Below are positions 8,391 to 17,280 of a stretch of 54,778 nucleotides of DNA, piece by piece. Position 1 is the stretch's first letter. Each line of letters begins with the position of its first letter. The stretch lies in NCBI RefSeq assembly GCF_014698335.1, contig NZ_JACJSV010000029.1, positions 1 to 54,778 on the forward strand. Direction: 5' to 3'. This DNA is from Microcystis viridis FACHB-1342. GTDB lineage: Bacteria > Cyanobacteriota > Cyanobacteriia > Cyanobacteriales > Microcystaceae. A model generated the notes under the pieces. That model was not told the DNA's origin, made no database searches, and saw only the letters and a list, made by a program, of their open reading frames with translations. The translations under genes and the position numbers were made by a program.

Positions 8391-8708
8391 GGCTTTCGCT
8401 TGATCGTTCTCTACTCAAGCCTTTATCCTAGCATTGTTGACCCTTAGCCTTGAATCAGTTATCAGAATTCAGGAGTCGGGAGATTATTTTTAGGACTTAT
8501 ACCAAATTTCTAAATCCATGACAGACATCCACGCTCGAATGCTTGCCAAGCTTGCATTCGTTGTGACGCAAATAAAGAAAAATGGTATTAGAGGAGAGCA
8601 TCTCACCTTTGTAACCCATATTCCGTACTGGTTAAGAGGAGGTAAAAAATAAACTCAGAAATAGCGACGGAATAGCTACAATCAAATCAACCAGTCACTC
8701 ACCTGACA
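8391..8708. other. Gene-free stretch with repeat fragments
   Basis: No coding region seen. It holds a hairpin with arms CGAATGC / GCATTCG (about 8537-8562) and, at about 8596-8618, GAGCATCTCACCTTTGTAACC, which is the left end of the miniature element at 37049-37170. Only one end is present, so this is a remnant. Confidence 0.55.
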
Positions 8709-8834
8709 ATGACTCAACTAACCGTTAAAAATCTCGACCATTTAGGCATCATCGCCGCTATCATTGATGAGCTAGGTATTGTGGACTATATGAATCAACA
8801 ACTTGGAGAAAAAGACACCACCCACTCACTTAGG
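8709..8834 (+). pseudogene. DUF4277 / IS1634-type transposase, N-terminal stub
   Basis: The ATG at 8709 opens a frame beginning MTQLTVKNLDHLGIIAAIID, continuing ELGIVDYMNQQLG, the N-terminal domain (DUF4277) of IS1634-like transposases common in cyanobacteria. Homology stops after about 42 residues and the frame closes at 8862 inside the next gene. The rest of the element is gone. Confidence 0.7.
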
Positions 8835-8842
8835 AAATCACC

Positions 8843-9685
8843 ATGGAACTTTATCAACGAATAGCCGATTTTTATGACTCCTCTAGTGGACTATGGGAAA
8901 GGATTTGGGGCGAACATATGCACCATGGTTACTACGGTCGCGGCGGCAAGATTAAACTCGATCGCCGTCAGGCACAAATTGATTTAATAGAAGAATTATT
9001 AACTTGGGGTGGTGTCACCGGCGCTAATCAGATTCTCGATGTCGGTTGTGGTATTGGTGGCAGTAGTCTTTATCTGGCCGAAAAATTTCACAGCCAAGGA
9101 GTGGGGATTACCTTATCCCCGGTACAAGCCGCTAGAGCCAGCCAAAGAGCGCAAGAGTTCAATTTAGAAGAACAAGTGAGTTTTTGCGTGGCTGATGCCC
9201 TAAAAACCCCCTTTCCTGAGAATAATTTTGATCTGGTCTGGTCTTTGGAAAGTGGCGAACATATGCCCGATAAAAGGCAATTTCTGCGGGAATGTTATCG
9301 GGTTTTGCAGCCCGGGGGGACTTTTTTGATGGCTACTTGGTGTCATCGTCCCACCACTTCTCTGGCCGGTAATTTAACGGAAGGAGAGATTAAACTATTA
9401 AACGAGATTTATCAGGTTTATTGTCTGCCCTATGTGATTTCTTTGCCAGAATACGCCGATATTGCCAGTGACATTGGCTTTCAAGACCTAAAAACCGATG
9501 ATTGGTCACTATCGGTGGCGGCCTTTTGGGATGTGGTGATTGACTCGGCCCTAAACCCAGATGCGATCGCAGGTTTGTTAGCCAGCGGTTACACTACTAT
9601 CCAAGGGGCTTTATCTTTAGGGTTAATGCGGCGCGGTTACGAGTCGGGTTTAATTCGTTTTGGCTTACTGCAAGGGAAAAAATAA
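8843..9685 (+). CDS. SAM-dependent methyltransferase, gamma-tocopherol methyltransferase-like
   Basis: A 280-residue class I methyltransferase. The SAM-binding motif ILDVGCGIGGSSLYLA is at about 64-79, with WSLESGEHMPDK and FLMATWCHRP further on. The pattern WGEHMHHGYYG followed by RRQAQIDLI closely resembles cyanobacterial gamma-tocopherol C-methyltransferase (Synechocystis slr0089), which makes alpha-tocopherol. The N-terminal extension of that enzyme is lacking. The start lies a few bases after a transposase stub, so the native promoter may have been displaced. A related prenylquinone methyltransferase role cannot be excluded. Confidence 0.75.
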   Translation: MELYQRIADFYDSSSGLWERIWGEHMHHGYYGRGGKIKLDRRQAQIDLIEELLTWGGVTGANQILDVGCGIGGSSLYLAEKFHSQGVGITLSPVQAARASQRAQEFNLEEQVSFCVADALKTPFPENNFDLVWSLESGEHMPDKRQFLRECYRVLQPGGTFLMATWCHRPTTSLAGNLTEGEIKLLNEIYQVYCLPYVISLPEYADIASDIGFQDLKTDDWSLSVAAFWDVVIDSALNPDAIAGLLASGYTTIQGALSLGLMRRGYESGLIRFGLLQGKK

Positions 9686-10020
9686 AGGCTGATCTCTCCA
9701 TTTCTTTTTAACAAAACTTAACAATTATTGGCAAAATTTTGCTTGCTTTTCTGGGGAGATTTTGAGATAATATTTCTAAAAGATTTTATTCATAATGGAA
9801 ACATTGACAATTATCTAAATTGGCACAGATTCCCATTATAAAAAAAGCATAACGCAAACCGCCGCCTAAGTCAAGCCCTTTCCCATACTTATGGGTGCGA
9901 ATTTCCATAAATCAAAAAAAAGGCTTTGGTGGGGGCAGTGATCAGGTAGAACTGGGGAACGAGATAATCTTCAAGCAAGATTCTGTATTTCTAAAATTCT
10001 ACACTTAGGTTTTCCTAAAA
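9686..10020. other. Intergenic stretch without recognised feature
   Basis: A/T-rich sequence between the methyltransferase and tRNA-Met. I found no open frame with family character, no strong hairpin with a T-tract and no repeat shared with other parts of the window. Confidence 0.5.
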
Positions 10021-10094
10021 TGGCTCAGGGCAGATTTGAACTGCCGACCTTGGGCTTATGAGTCCCCTGCTCTGACCAACTGAGCTACTAAGCC
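10021..10094 (-). tRNA. trnM: tRNA-Met (CAT)
   Basis: On the minus strand a full cloverleaf: acceptor GGCTTAG / CTGAGCC, D-stem GCTC/GAGC, anticodon loop CTCATAA and T-arm GGCAG-TTCAAAT-CTGCC. The anticodon is CAT. The anticodon stem has only three standard pairs flanked by G27-A43 and A31-G39 mismatches. No CCA is encoded. A CAT tRNA with loop CTCATAA may alternatively be the lysidine-modified Ile2 species; elongator Met is my preference. Confidence 0.9.
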
Positions 10095-10146
10095 GTTGTT
10101 TACACAGTTACCAATCATAACACATAATCACCCAATTGCACAAGAG

Positions 10147-10175
10147 CAAAAAAGGGAAGATTTTTTCTTCCCTTT
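10147..10175 (-). terminator. Rho-independent terminator of the LysM/M23 gene
   Basis: The arms AAAGGGAAGA (10151-10160) and TCTTCCCTTT (10166-10175) pair perfectly. On the minus strand the stem is followed by a T-tract, ten bases past the stop codon of the hydrolase gene. Confidence 0.85.
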
Positions 10176-10185
10176 GGGGGCATCT

Positions 10186-12039
10186 TTAACGTCTGCCTGG
10201 CAGGAAAGCCATGGGATTAACTGCTCCCCGGCCGGAGGGGTGAACCTCGAAATGTAGGTGGGGGCCGGTGCTAAAGCCACTGCTGCCCATCTGGGCGATC
10301 GGTTCGCCTTGCTGAACAGTTTGGCCGCGACGCACCAGCAGACGGCTGTTATGGGCATAGAGAGTGGTGCTACCATCGGGGTGACGAAGTTTCACCAGAT
10401 TGCCATAGCCGCCCGAATTCCAACCGGAGGCGATTACTTCACCGGCTGCCGCCGCCACAATCGGGGTCCCCACTGGACCGGCGATATCGATGCCGCGATG
10501 AGGTCTGCCCCAGCGCCAACCGAAACCGGAGGTTAATACACCTCTAGTGGGCCAAATAAAGCCGGTAAAAATCGGGGCGGGGTTAGGTAAATGCTCATCG
10601 GGATTAGTGAGGGGAGGAAGGGAAGGTTCTACGGTTTCGCCGACGGGAATTCGGAGGCGGTCATTATATTCTTCCACATTGGTAGGAGCCGAACCGATAA
10701 TCTGGGGGGGGGTGCTTTGGTTAGAACGAGAACGAAGGGCTGTCCATTGGGGATTAGGGGTTATTTGCCGATCATCGGGGGTTTCTGCGGGATTATCGAC
10801 GGGAATAGCGATACTTTTCTGGGTTTCCGAAAGGTTAGTTTCCCGCAGATTAGCCACCTCTTGGCGCAATCTTTCCCGATAGCTGCCGGTGATATTTTCG
10901 GGAAATTCTTCCGTCCCCGTGGTGGCGGTGGCGGCTGGCAAATTTTGCCGATTGCTGGGGTTAAAAGACAACCTAGTGCGATCGCCGTCCAAAGGGGTAA
11001 GATTTTGATTAACTCTAGCGTTGGCAGAGCGATCAGGAACCACTAGGGTTTGATTAACTTTAATCCGGTTGGGGTTGTCAATGCCGTTTTCCCTAGCTAA
11101 TTCGGCGGGGGTGATGCCGAGAGCGCGAGCGATCGTGTTTAAGGTATCCCCTGGCCGAACCCGATAAACTTGGTTTTCTGGGGGAACTATGACCCGAGGA
11201 TTGGGAATGGCAGGAATTTCAGTCACAGGAGCCGGATTTCGTAGGGCAACGCTAGGAATTTCCGGTCTGCTGGTTAAGGGAGGATTAAGGGGAATTGTGG
11301 CTATCGGGCGATCGCTTTCAGGGGTGGGAACGGGAATCGGGATCACCTGACTGGTTGGTCGGGGGGATTCTTCGGGAGCAATAACGGGAATCTCGACGCT
11401 AGTTGGCGAATTATCGGGAACGAGAGCGGTAGTTTCGGTGACGATTACCGTTTCCCCGGAATTGGACTGATGGGGGTTTTCCTCGGTTCGCAAGGCGGCC
11501 AAACTTTCTTGGAGACGTTGACGGGTTTGACGGAGACTAGCAGAGGAACTATCCAACTGCTCAGGAGTTGCTGCCGGGGCTGCCGGGGGCAACTGCTCAG
11601 GAGTGGGAATTTTTAAGGTTTGTCCGATAATCAAATCGGATTGGGGGGAGAGATTATTGCGGGCAGCGATCGCTGTGGGGGTGGTTTGATAGCTGTCGGC
11701 TAAACTCCACAGGGATTCTCCCGGTTTCACCTGATGCTCAACCACTGATGTGGCGATGAATTTGACGGTGGCGAGTGCTTGGGATTGGATTATTTGCGGT
11801 TCTTTTAGTTCTTTACCCGCAGCTTTGGCTTTTTGGGCCAGGTCAATCACTTCCCATTCTAAGGGTACAGAATTGGCGGCCTGGGCTGATTCTGAGGTGG
11901 AGTTGAGAATGCTAGGTACTCCCAGAGAGAGTGCTAATCCCAGTAGAGCAACTGAGTAACGGACTCGGTTAGACTCAGCGGTGCAATTCTGTTCTGGGGT
12001 AGCAGATGTCATGGGGTTGTGGATAAAAGTCTCTTTCAA
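10186..12039 (-). CDS. LysM-repeat peptidoglycan hydrolase with M23 peptidase domain (NlpD/EnvC-like)
   Basis: A 617-residue envelope protein. In order: an N-terminal hydrophobic export segment (about 28-52), LysM 1 (about 102-146, KPGESLWSLADSY), a Pro/Thr-rich linker, LysM 2 (291-336, RPGDTLNTIARALG), a second long Pro-rich linker and a C-terminal LytM/M23 domain (about 492-617). The M23 zinc motifs HRGIDIAG and HLHFEVH are present, so it may be an active endopeptidase. The start is a TTG preceded by AGGAGG at five bases; an ATG at 12012 is the alternative. It is transcribed behind a long structured leader and closed by a terminator. Confidence 0.88.
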   Translation of the reverse strand: MKETFIHNPMTSATPEQNCTAESNRVRYSVALLGLALSLGVPSILNSTSESAQAANSVPLEWEVIDLAQKAKAAGKELKEPQIIQSQALATVKFIATSVVEHQVKPGESLWSLADSYQTTPTAIAARNNLSPQSDLIIGQTLKIPTPEQLPPAAPAATPEQLDSSSASLRQTRQRLQESLAALRTEENPHQSNSGETVIVTETTALVPDNSPTSVEIPVIAPEESPRPTSQVIPIPVPTPESDRPIATIPLNPPLTSRPEIPSVALRNPAPVTEIPAIPNPRVIVPPENQVYRVRPGDTLNTIARALGITPAELARENGIDNPNRIKVNQTLVVPDRSANARVNQNLTPLDGDRTRLSFNPSNRQNLPAATATTGTEEFPENITGSYRERLRQEVANLRETNLSETQKSIAIPVDNPAETPDDRQITPNPQWTALRSRSNQSTPPQIIGSAPTNVEEYNDRLRIPVGETVEPSLPPLTNPDEHLPNPAPIFTGFIWPTRGVLTSGFGWRWGRPHRGIDIAGPVGTPIVAAAAGEVIASGWNSGGYGNLVKLRHPDGSTTLYAHNSRLLVRRGQTVQQGEPIAQMGSSGFSTGPHLHFEVHPSGRGAVNPMAFLPGRR

Positions 12040-12056
12040 ACAGACCTCCTGTGGTG

Positions 12057-12185
12057 TAAAGAGTTAGCTAGAGCCAGTGGATTAAGCCGATGGGTCTAGC
12101 TTTCAGCATTAGCCTTGAGGCTAGAGTAGAAGTTAAGCAACTTTACTTTTTAGTCAAAATACCTAAAGGTGACTTTTAGGTGAGA
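12057..12185 (-). promoter_or_regulatory. Structured leader of the LysM/M23 gene, candidate ydaO-like (c-di-AMP) riboswitch
   Basis: Read on the minus strand, three hairpins follow one another: CCTAAA...TTTAGG (12162-12180), AGCCTcaAGGCT, and GCTAGAcCC...GGcTCTAGC. The order GCTTAAC ... GACCCATCGG ... TTAATCC ... AGCTAACTC resembles conserved blocks of the ydaO/yuaA riboswitch (GCUUAA, ACCCA, GAAUCC, AGCUAACCUC). That class is known upstream of cell-wall hydrolases, including in cyanobacteria. The element seems shorter than the consensus, so the assignment is tentative; that it is a structured leader is much firmer. Confidence 0.45.
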
Positions 12186-12439
12186 TTAACTTAGATTTTG
12201 AAATTATGCAAGTCTATCTCTGACCATTAGCACCGGGATCACGGCAAGTTGGTGACATTTTGAATGTCCAGATTGACGATGCTCTATCTCAGATGTTCCA
12301 AGCTGATCAGCATTTTTCGTCCTGCCAATTTTTGCCAGTTTTTTGATAGAAAATTTTTATCGGTTTTGCCGTTTACTAAAGAAATTATTAATGATTCGCC
12401 GCTCGCAAGGAGCAATGATGGCTATTGGGGGGGCAATAA

Positions 12440-12500
12440 TTAGGGTTTGCCCAAAAAGTTTTTCGTGGGGTGTGGGGTGTGGGGTGTGGGGTGTGGGGTT
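12440..12500 (+). repeat. Left end of miniature element family A followed by GTGTGGG repeats
   Basis: TTAGGGTTTGCCCAAAAAGTTTTTCGTGGGG corresponds to the left terminus of the family A element, which is intact at 29682. It runs into four copies of TGTGGGG. No matching right end was found nearby. A 92-codon open frame across it appears to be chance. Confidence 0.6.
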
Positions 12501-12672
12501 TTACCGAGAACAATACGGGGCGTTGATGTCAAAACAAATACAGCCTAACGCCTACCGGCTCTTCATAGAAATTCCCCAAGCTAGAGAAAATTATTGGGAT
12601 GAGCCTCAAAGATATTATTGATGCGTTACCTGCGGGTTTTTGCACCCGACAAGAGCGGTGATCGTACTATCC

Positions 12673-13026
12673 TTATAGTTGGTATCCTAATGTTATCAAC
12701 ACAACATCTTCTAGTTGAGCTATTGTTTCAGTCCTAAGTAGTCCTAACCGCTGAATTAAACGGGTCTTATCTAACACTCTAATTTGAAAACAAAGTGCGA
12801 CTGAATCCTGCGATAACCCGCCATCTCCCTGTCTAATCAACATACAGATTGGTAATGAAGCACGGCGTTGGTTTGTCGTTAGGGGAATAGCAATGGTTGT
12901 TGTGAAAAATTGAGAAACAATATCATTTTGAAAAATAATGATAGGACGAATACCTGCCTGCTCAAAACCTTGAGCAGGATTGAGGTTTGCTAACCAAACT
13001 TCCCCACGTTTAAGCTGTTCAGTCAT
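12673..13026 (-). CDS. MazF/PemK-type mRNA interferase toxin
   Basis: A 117-residue protein with the family's N-terminal signature RGEVWLANLNPAQGFEQAG, then RPIIIFQND, IAIPLTTN and SVALCFQIRVLDKTRL. MazF toxins are ribosome-independent endoribonucleases that cut mRNA at short motifs. The coding frame is complete. Its ATG overlaps the TGA of the upstream antitoxin gene by four bases, the usual coupling in TA operons. Confidence 0.92.
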   Translation of the reverse strand: MTEQLKRGEVWLANLNPAQGFEQAGIRPIIIFQNDIVSQFFTTTIAIPLTTNQRRASLPICMLIRQGDGGLSQDSVALCFQIRVLDKTRLIQRLGLLRTETIAQLEDVVLITLGYQL

Positions 13027-13259
13027 TGATGATCTTCCTGAGCAAGCATCACTGCATAATCATCCATTCCAGCTTCGGCAAAGATACGGTCTTCCTCGGC
13101 GAAATCAGTCGCAAGGGAAACAAGTTGACTAGGATCAAGAATGATCCGGCGGCGTTTATCTTGGAACTTGAGAAAGGCAATGAAGTCAGCAACTTGCTGA
13201 AGTTGATCATTAGTTAGTTGGTCAAGGTCTTGCTTAAGAGCTTGGCGAGTGACTGGCAT
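13023..13259 (-). CDS. Antitoxin of the MazF-type pair
   Basis: A 78-residue acidic protein (MPVTRQALKQDLDQLTNDQL...) ending with a charged, probably disordered tail that would neutralise the toxin. The helical N-terminal region (QLTNDQLQQVADFIAFLKFQ) resembles DUF2281-type antitoxins rather than AbrB-type MazE. It overlaps the toxin start by four bases. The TA function is inferred from position and partner. Confidence 0.75.
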   Translation of the reverse strand: MPVTRQALKQDLDQLTNDQLQQVADFIAFLKFQDKRRRIILDPSQLVSLATDFAEEDRIFAEAGMDDYAVMLAQEDHQ

Positions 13260-13461
13260 AGCAGCGAGTTAGAAGATTGTAAGCTTTTAATCTATTTTAC
13301 CTTTTTCGTCCCTGAAACTGAACCTCTCTATTTTAACTTAAGCGATCGCATTTTCAGAAATTCATAGTTCTAGAGTAGCCCAAGTCAAAAAAGCCAAACA
13401 TCTTCAACTTTTGATAACTGCTCTGAGTCCAGTTCACCTAATACCAATCGATTTTAGTTTT

Positions 13462-13732
13462 GATCCCCCCTGCCCCCCTTGATAAGGGGGGTTTGATCCC
13501 CCCTGCCCCCCTTGATAAGGGGGGTTTGATCCCCCCTGCCCCCCTTGATAAGGGGGGTTTGATCCCCCCTTACTCCCCCCTTAATAAGGGGGGTTTGATC
13601 CCCCCTTACTCCCCCCTTAATAAGGGGGGTTTGATCCCCCCTGCTCCCCTTGATAAGGGGGGTTTGATCCCCCCTTACTCCCCCCTTAATAAGGGGGGTT
13701 TGATCCCCCCTGCCCCCCTTGATAAGGGGGGA
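13462..13732. repeat. Tandem array of eight palindromic G/C-rich units
   Basis: Eight units of about 32-36 bp, each of the form GATCCCCCC-T(GC/TACT)CCCC-TTRATAAGGGGGG-TTT. There are two subtypes, one with TGCCCCCCTTGAT and one with TACTCCCCCCTTAAT. Every unit contains inverted CCCCCC/GGGGGG arms, so each can form a hairpin on either strand. An open frame exists on the plus strand (IPPAPLDKGGL repeats) but this looks like a consequence of the repeat. No spacers vary, so this is not CRISPR. Confidence 0.9.
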
Positions 13733-13794
13733 ATCTGATAATTTTTAACGACTACCTACTTAACTCTAGGAAATGACAGGTTTCAATCATTTAA

Positions 13795-16700
13795 TTAAAA
13801 AGAATACACGGCTGTTTTGATATTTTGGTAGTTATCATCTAGATCTGATTCTAGGAGAATAATCGCAGTAATTCTTCTCGTCATCTCGCTGACTTCCTGC
13901 ACTTCTGCGATAGTTAATCCCCGTCCTAATAATTTTTCCTCGCGATAACTTAGCCATTTTTTAATGACTTGATAACCCCCGATAGTATATTCCCAAACCC
14001 GGGCCGGTATATTTTGCCAATAGGCTCGATCATTGAGATAAATATCATAGGTGGTCGTTCCTAATAATTTTCGCATTTCTGGGCTAATTACGCTCATTTC
14101 TGCGGTTGTATATTGTCTGGCGATCGCTTTTCCTTTACCCGGCATTGTCACACCATTTTTACCCCCATGTCCCCAACCGACGTTAATAATTAAATCCCCC
14201 TTATCCGGGTTTAAATTTCCCCCATCAGTGCAGGAAATCAAGGCGATTTTTTGCAGTGCAGGGGTCGGTTTTTTGGTGACTCCTATAACGGGGTTTTCTG
14301 TGTCTAAAAGAGATGCGATCGCTTGTCCTAGTTGGGCAGATTTAATTAATAATTCTTGGCTATTAGGAAGGGGAATCCTTGGGAAGTCTTGACGAATACC
14401 GTCGGCATTTTCCCGAAGATACAAGGGAGAGTAACCAATCGCTAACGAGTGCAGCCAAATTAAGGAGGCATTCTCGATATTTTCATCGATATTATTAATA
14501 CCCAGTTCATTTAAGTATTGACGAGATTTTTCCGAGAGATTGGCTTTTATTGAAAGACTATTAAAGTTACTGGAATCGAATAATTTTCCTTGAGTATTAT
14601 CTTCTGTATTCACCTTCTCTGAATTTTGACGTAATCGTATAGGAAAGTGATAAGCATGACCTCTAATAAAGTCAAAGTCTCCTAAACAGTTAGTAAAATA
14701 AAATGGTATTCCTTCGGGAGAGGCAACACCAGCAGGACGACTGACTAAAAAGGAATTACCTTGAAATTGATGAATAAATAGCGAAGGTCTAGACTCATTC
14801 CAAAGCGGTCTAATTTGAGTATAATAACACCACTTAACCTCATAGGGTCTGAGCAGATAAGGTAACAGCATTTGAGTATTAAATTTTTTGCGTAACTTTA
14901 AGACTTTATCTCTGGCTTTTTTGGCATCAAATCGAGCTGCATCTTTAGTTAAACCTGTATTAAGTGATGCTAATTCTTCCCATGAAACATTTTGATCAAA
15001 GTATTTACTTATCCTTTCCGAAAGAATAGTTTTATCACTATCAATAAAACTATAGCCTCGATTCTCTTTATAACCTGTAATTGGAGCTTCATCAGATAAA
15101 TCTGTTAACTTTGGCCATGCTAAATAGTGAGAAGAAACATCGGAGGGACGGAAAGAATAACGATTAGATTGTTCTGGGTTAGAGACTTGATACAAAGCAT
15201 CAAAATCTTGATTATTTAAACTATCTAATAACTGTTCTCGTTTAGCAACTCCCCAGAAATGGCGAAAATAGACATCAACATTTTTATTCCTTACTTCCTT
15301 TCTTACCATTAGTCCGATAGTTGTCCCGACTCGAATCCCTTCCTTATTGTATTGAGTAGAAAAAACACTAGGATCTGGATTACCTTCAGGGGTTAACTTT
15401 CCCGTTTCGCGACTATCCCCATTGAGACAATCAAACCAAAGACGATCAAATTCTTGTAAAAATCTTTGACGCATCACCACAAAAGAAGGATCACCGAGAT
15501 AGGAAAAATTAGAAATATAACAAACAACCCCTTTACCAGTATTTTCTGAAATACATCTTTCTGCTAAACGAAAAAAGCGCACATATAACTCATCCAAATT
15601 AAACTTTTTAATCCCCCAATCGGAGATTAAACCCTGTTTATACACTTCCACTAAACCTGCTTCTTCTGCGGGACTTGTTCCAGCAAAAGCATTGTAGGGA
15701 GGATTACCGAGAATAACTAAAATCGGTTTACCGCGCTTAACTTCATCGGCTGCTTCTCGTTCCTTATTTAACTCTGGAAAACTCAATTGTAGCTGTTGAA
15801 TTTTCTGTTTACTTTCCTCATCGGGAGGTTGCCAACCGGTTAAAGCATTAGTCAGATAAATCCCCACCCGTTCACTATCTTCTATTAAAGGTACACCCAA
15901 ACTTTGCAGGAATAAACCTAATTGTAGATGAGCGACGACAAAAGGAGCGGTTAAAATCTCGAAACCGAAAATTCTTTCTATGGCTGCTTTTTTCACCAAA
16001 GCCATGGCTAAAGCACCCGCCCCATTTTCCTGTAAAGTATCGGTAATATAGCGCAAAACCTCGACTAAATAAGCACCAGTTCCACAGCAAGGATCGAGAA
16101 CATAAACATCGGGATTAGCTAAACCGTCCTCGATATTTAATTCTTCTCGTAAAACTCGATCGACTCGCGCTACCATATAGCGAACAATTTCCGGAGGAGT
16201 GTACCAAACTCCCAATTCTTTGCGTAAATCAGGATCAAAAGCTTGCAAAAATGGTTCATAGAAATACTGTACCGCTTGTCCCTCATCGAATTGACGAAAA
16301 AATTCCTCTCGTCGCACTCGATTTAAAGCTGCACCGGTCCAGTTCAAAACTTCTACTAATCCCAAAGATTTTAACTTACTCGGTGCGGCGATCTGCTCGA
16401 ATAGGATCGCTAACATGGGAACATGGAGATGGTGGGCTGCGGATTTCCAATCGAACTTATCCTCTTTATCCTCGCGATTGAGGTTTTGCTTGTGCCATAA
16501 TACCCAAGCAGAAAATAAACCATAAAAGAGGGTTTGCACGAGGGTAGAACGGAAAAATTTATTCCCCTGTTCCCGTTCAAATTTGATACCTAGGGCATTT
16601 TCTAAAGCTTGACGAATATTGGCCAGAGCGGGAAGATCGGAATGATGTTCTAAGCGTGCTTTTGCGTCCCGCGCATAGGAAGCAAGAAACCAAGCAACAT

Positions 16701-17259
16701 CGGCCGGTGAGGTGATAGGAGCCGCCTGTAAAAGCACTCTCTTTAGGTATTCTAAGAGGCTATCACCGTGTTCGGCGGCAAATTTGGATGGATTTGAGGT
16801 TTTTAGCCAAAACTCGGCTTCTGACGGGGCTAAACTATAGGCTTCTAATTCTACCGGTTGACCTTGGCTATTGCGACCGATGAGCAGAAAATCGCGATAA
16901 TTGCTGACTAATACTTGACCGTATTTTTGCCAGTATTTTTGTACTTGCTCGCTGGCGGCGATTTTTTTGATATCTTCTCTGGTTCCCTTAATCTCGATCG
17001 CGCCTCTTTCGGGAAAAATCGCCGTAAAAGGTTCTAATTCTTGATTTTTGGGGAATTGATCGACGTTAAAAAGTCCCCCGTCCGGCAATCCCGCACCCTG
17101 GTTTCTGAGGTTGATAATGCAGCGCACTCGCGGTTTTAGGGTTTTACCGATTTCGTTGAGGAGAGTTTCGAGAGTGCCGTAGTAGGAGGTTTCTTTTACC
17201 GCTGCTTGGGAGGAGTGGATTTCGTGCAGGTTGCGAAAATAATTGACGAGGGGATTCAT
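13795..17259 (-). CDS. Single-chain restriction-modification enzyme, N6-adenine methyltransferase with N-terminal nuclease-like domain
   Basis: About 1154 residues from the ATG at 17259 (MNPLVNYFRNLHE); an upstream start adds seven residues. Numbering below counts from the upstream start. The N-terminal region carries a possible PD-(D/E)xK site (GLPDGGLF at 64-71, AIEIKG at 94-99). A helical linker follows, then a gamma-class methyltransferase core with motif I DPCCGTGAY (396-404) and catalytic NPPY (526-529). The long C-terminal half is the likely target-recognition domain and resembles type ISP (LlaBIII-like) enzymes. I see no helicase motifs between nuclease and methylase, unlike true type ISP, so a type IIG-like arrangement is plausible. 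No partner gene is adjacent. Confidence 0.85.
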   Translation of the reverse strand: MNPLVNYFRNLHEIHSSQAAVKETSYYGTLETLLNEIGKTLKPRVRCIINLRNQGAGLPDGGLFNVDQFPKNQELEPFTAIFPERGAIEIKGTREDIKKIAASEQVQKYWQKYGQVLVSNYRDFLLIGRNSQGQPVELEAYSLAPSEAEFWLKTSNPSKFAAEHGDSLLEYLKRVLLQAAPITSPADVAWFLASYARDAKARLEHHSDLPALANIRQALENALGIKFEREQGNKFFRSTLVQTLFYGLFSAWVLWHKQNLNREDKEDKFDWKSAAHHLHVPMLAILFEQIAAPSKLKSLGLVEVLNWTGAALNRVRREEFFRQFDEGQAVQYFYEPFLQAFDPDLRKELGVWYTPPEIVRYMVARVDRVLREELNIEDGLANPDVYVLDPCCGTGAYLVEVLRYITDTLQENGAGALAMALVKKAAIERIFGFEILTAPFVVAHLQLGLFLQSLGVPLIEDSERVGIYLTNALTGWQPPDEESKQKIQQLQLSFPELNKEREAADEVKRGKPILVILGNPPYNAFAGTSPAEEAGLVEVYKQGLISDWGIKKFNLDELYVRFFRLAERCISENTGKGVVCYISNFSYLGDPSFVVMRQRFLQEFDRLWFDCLNGDSRETGKLTPEGNPDPSVFSTQYNKEGIRVGTTIGLMVRKEVRNKNVDVYFRHFWGVAKREQLLDSLNNQDFDALYQVSNPEQSNRYSFRPSDVSSHYLAWPKLTDLSDEAPITGYKENRGYSFIDSDKTILSERISKYFDQNVSWEELASLNTGLTKDAARFDAKKARDKVLKLRKKFNTQMLLPYLLRPYEVKWCYYTQIRPLWNESRPSLFIHQFQGNSFLVSRPAGVASPEGIPFYFTNCLGDFDFIRGHAYHFPIRLRQNSEKVNTEDNTQGKLFDSSNFNSLSIKANLSEKSRQYLNELGINNIDENIENASLIWLHSLAIGYSPLYLRENADGIRQDFPRIPLPNSQELLIKSAQLGQAIASLLDTENPVIGVTKKPTPALQKIALISCTDGGNLNPDKGDLIINVGWGHGGKNGVTMPGKGKAIARQYTTAEMSVISPEMRKLLGTTTYDIYLNDRAYWQNIPARVWEYTIGGYQVIKKWLSYREEKLLGRGLTIAEVQEVSEMTRRITAIILLESDLDDNYQNIKTAVYSF

Positions 17260-17280
17260 TAGGAGTCTTGTAAAAATCAA

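Noticed and set aside
12343-12621. 92-codon open frame on the plus strand
   Set aside because: Half of it is a miniature-element end and GTGTGGG repeats, and I see no homology.
13462-13732. Possible CRISPR array
   Set aside because: Units follow each other without variable spacers and there are no cas genes nearby.
13460-13738. Open frame of IPPAPLDKGGL-type repeats across the tandem array
   Set aside because: It exists because the repeat has no stops in that frame. There is no ribosome-binding site and no protein-like composition outside the repeat.
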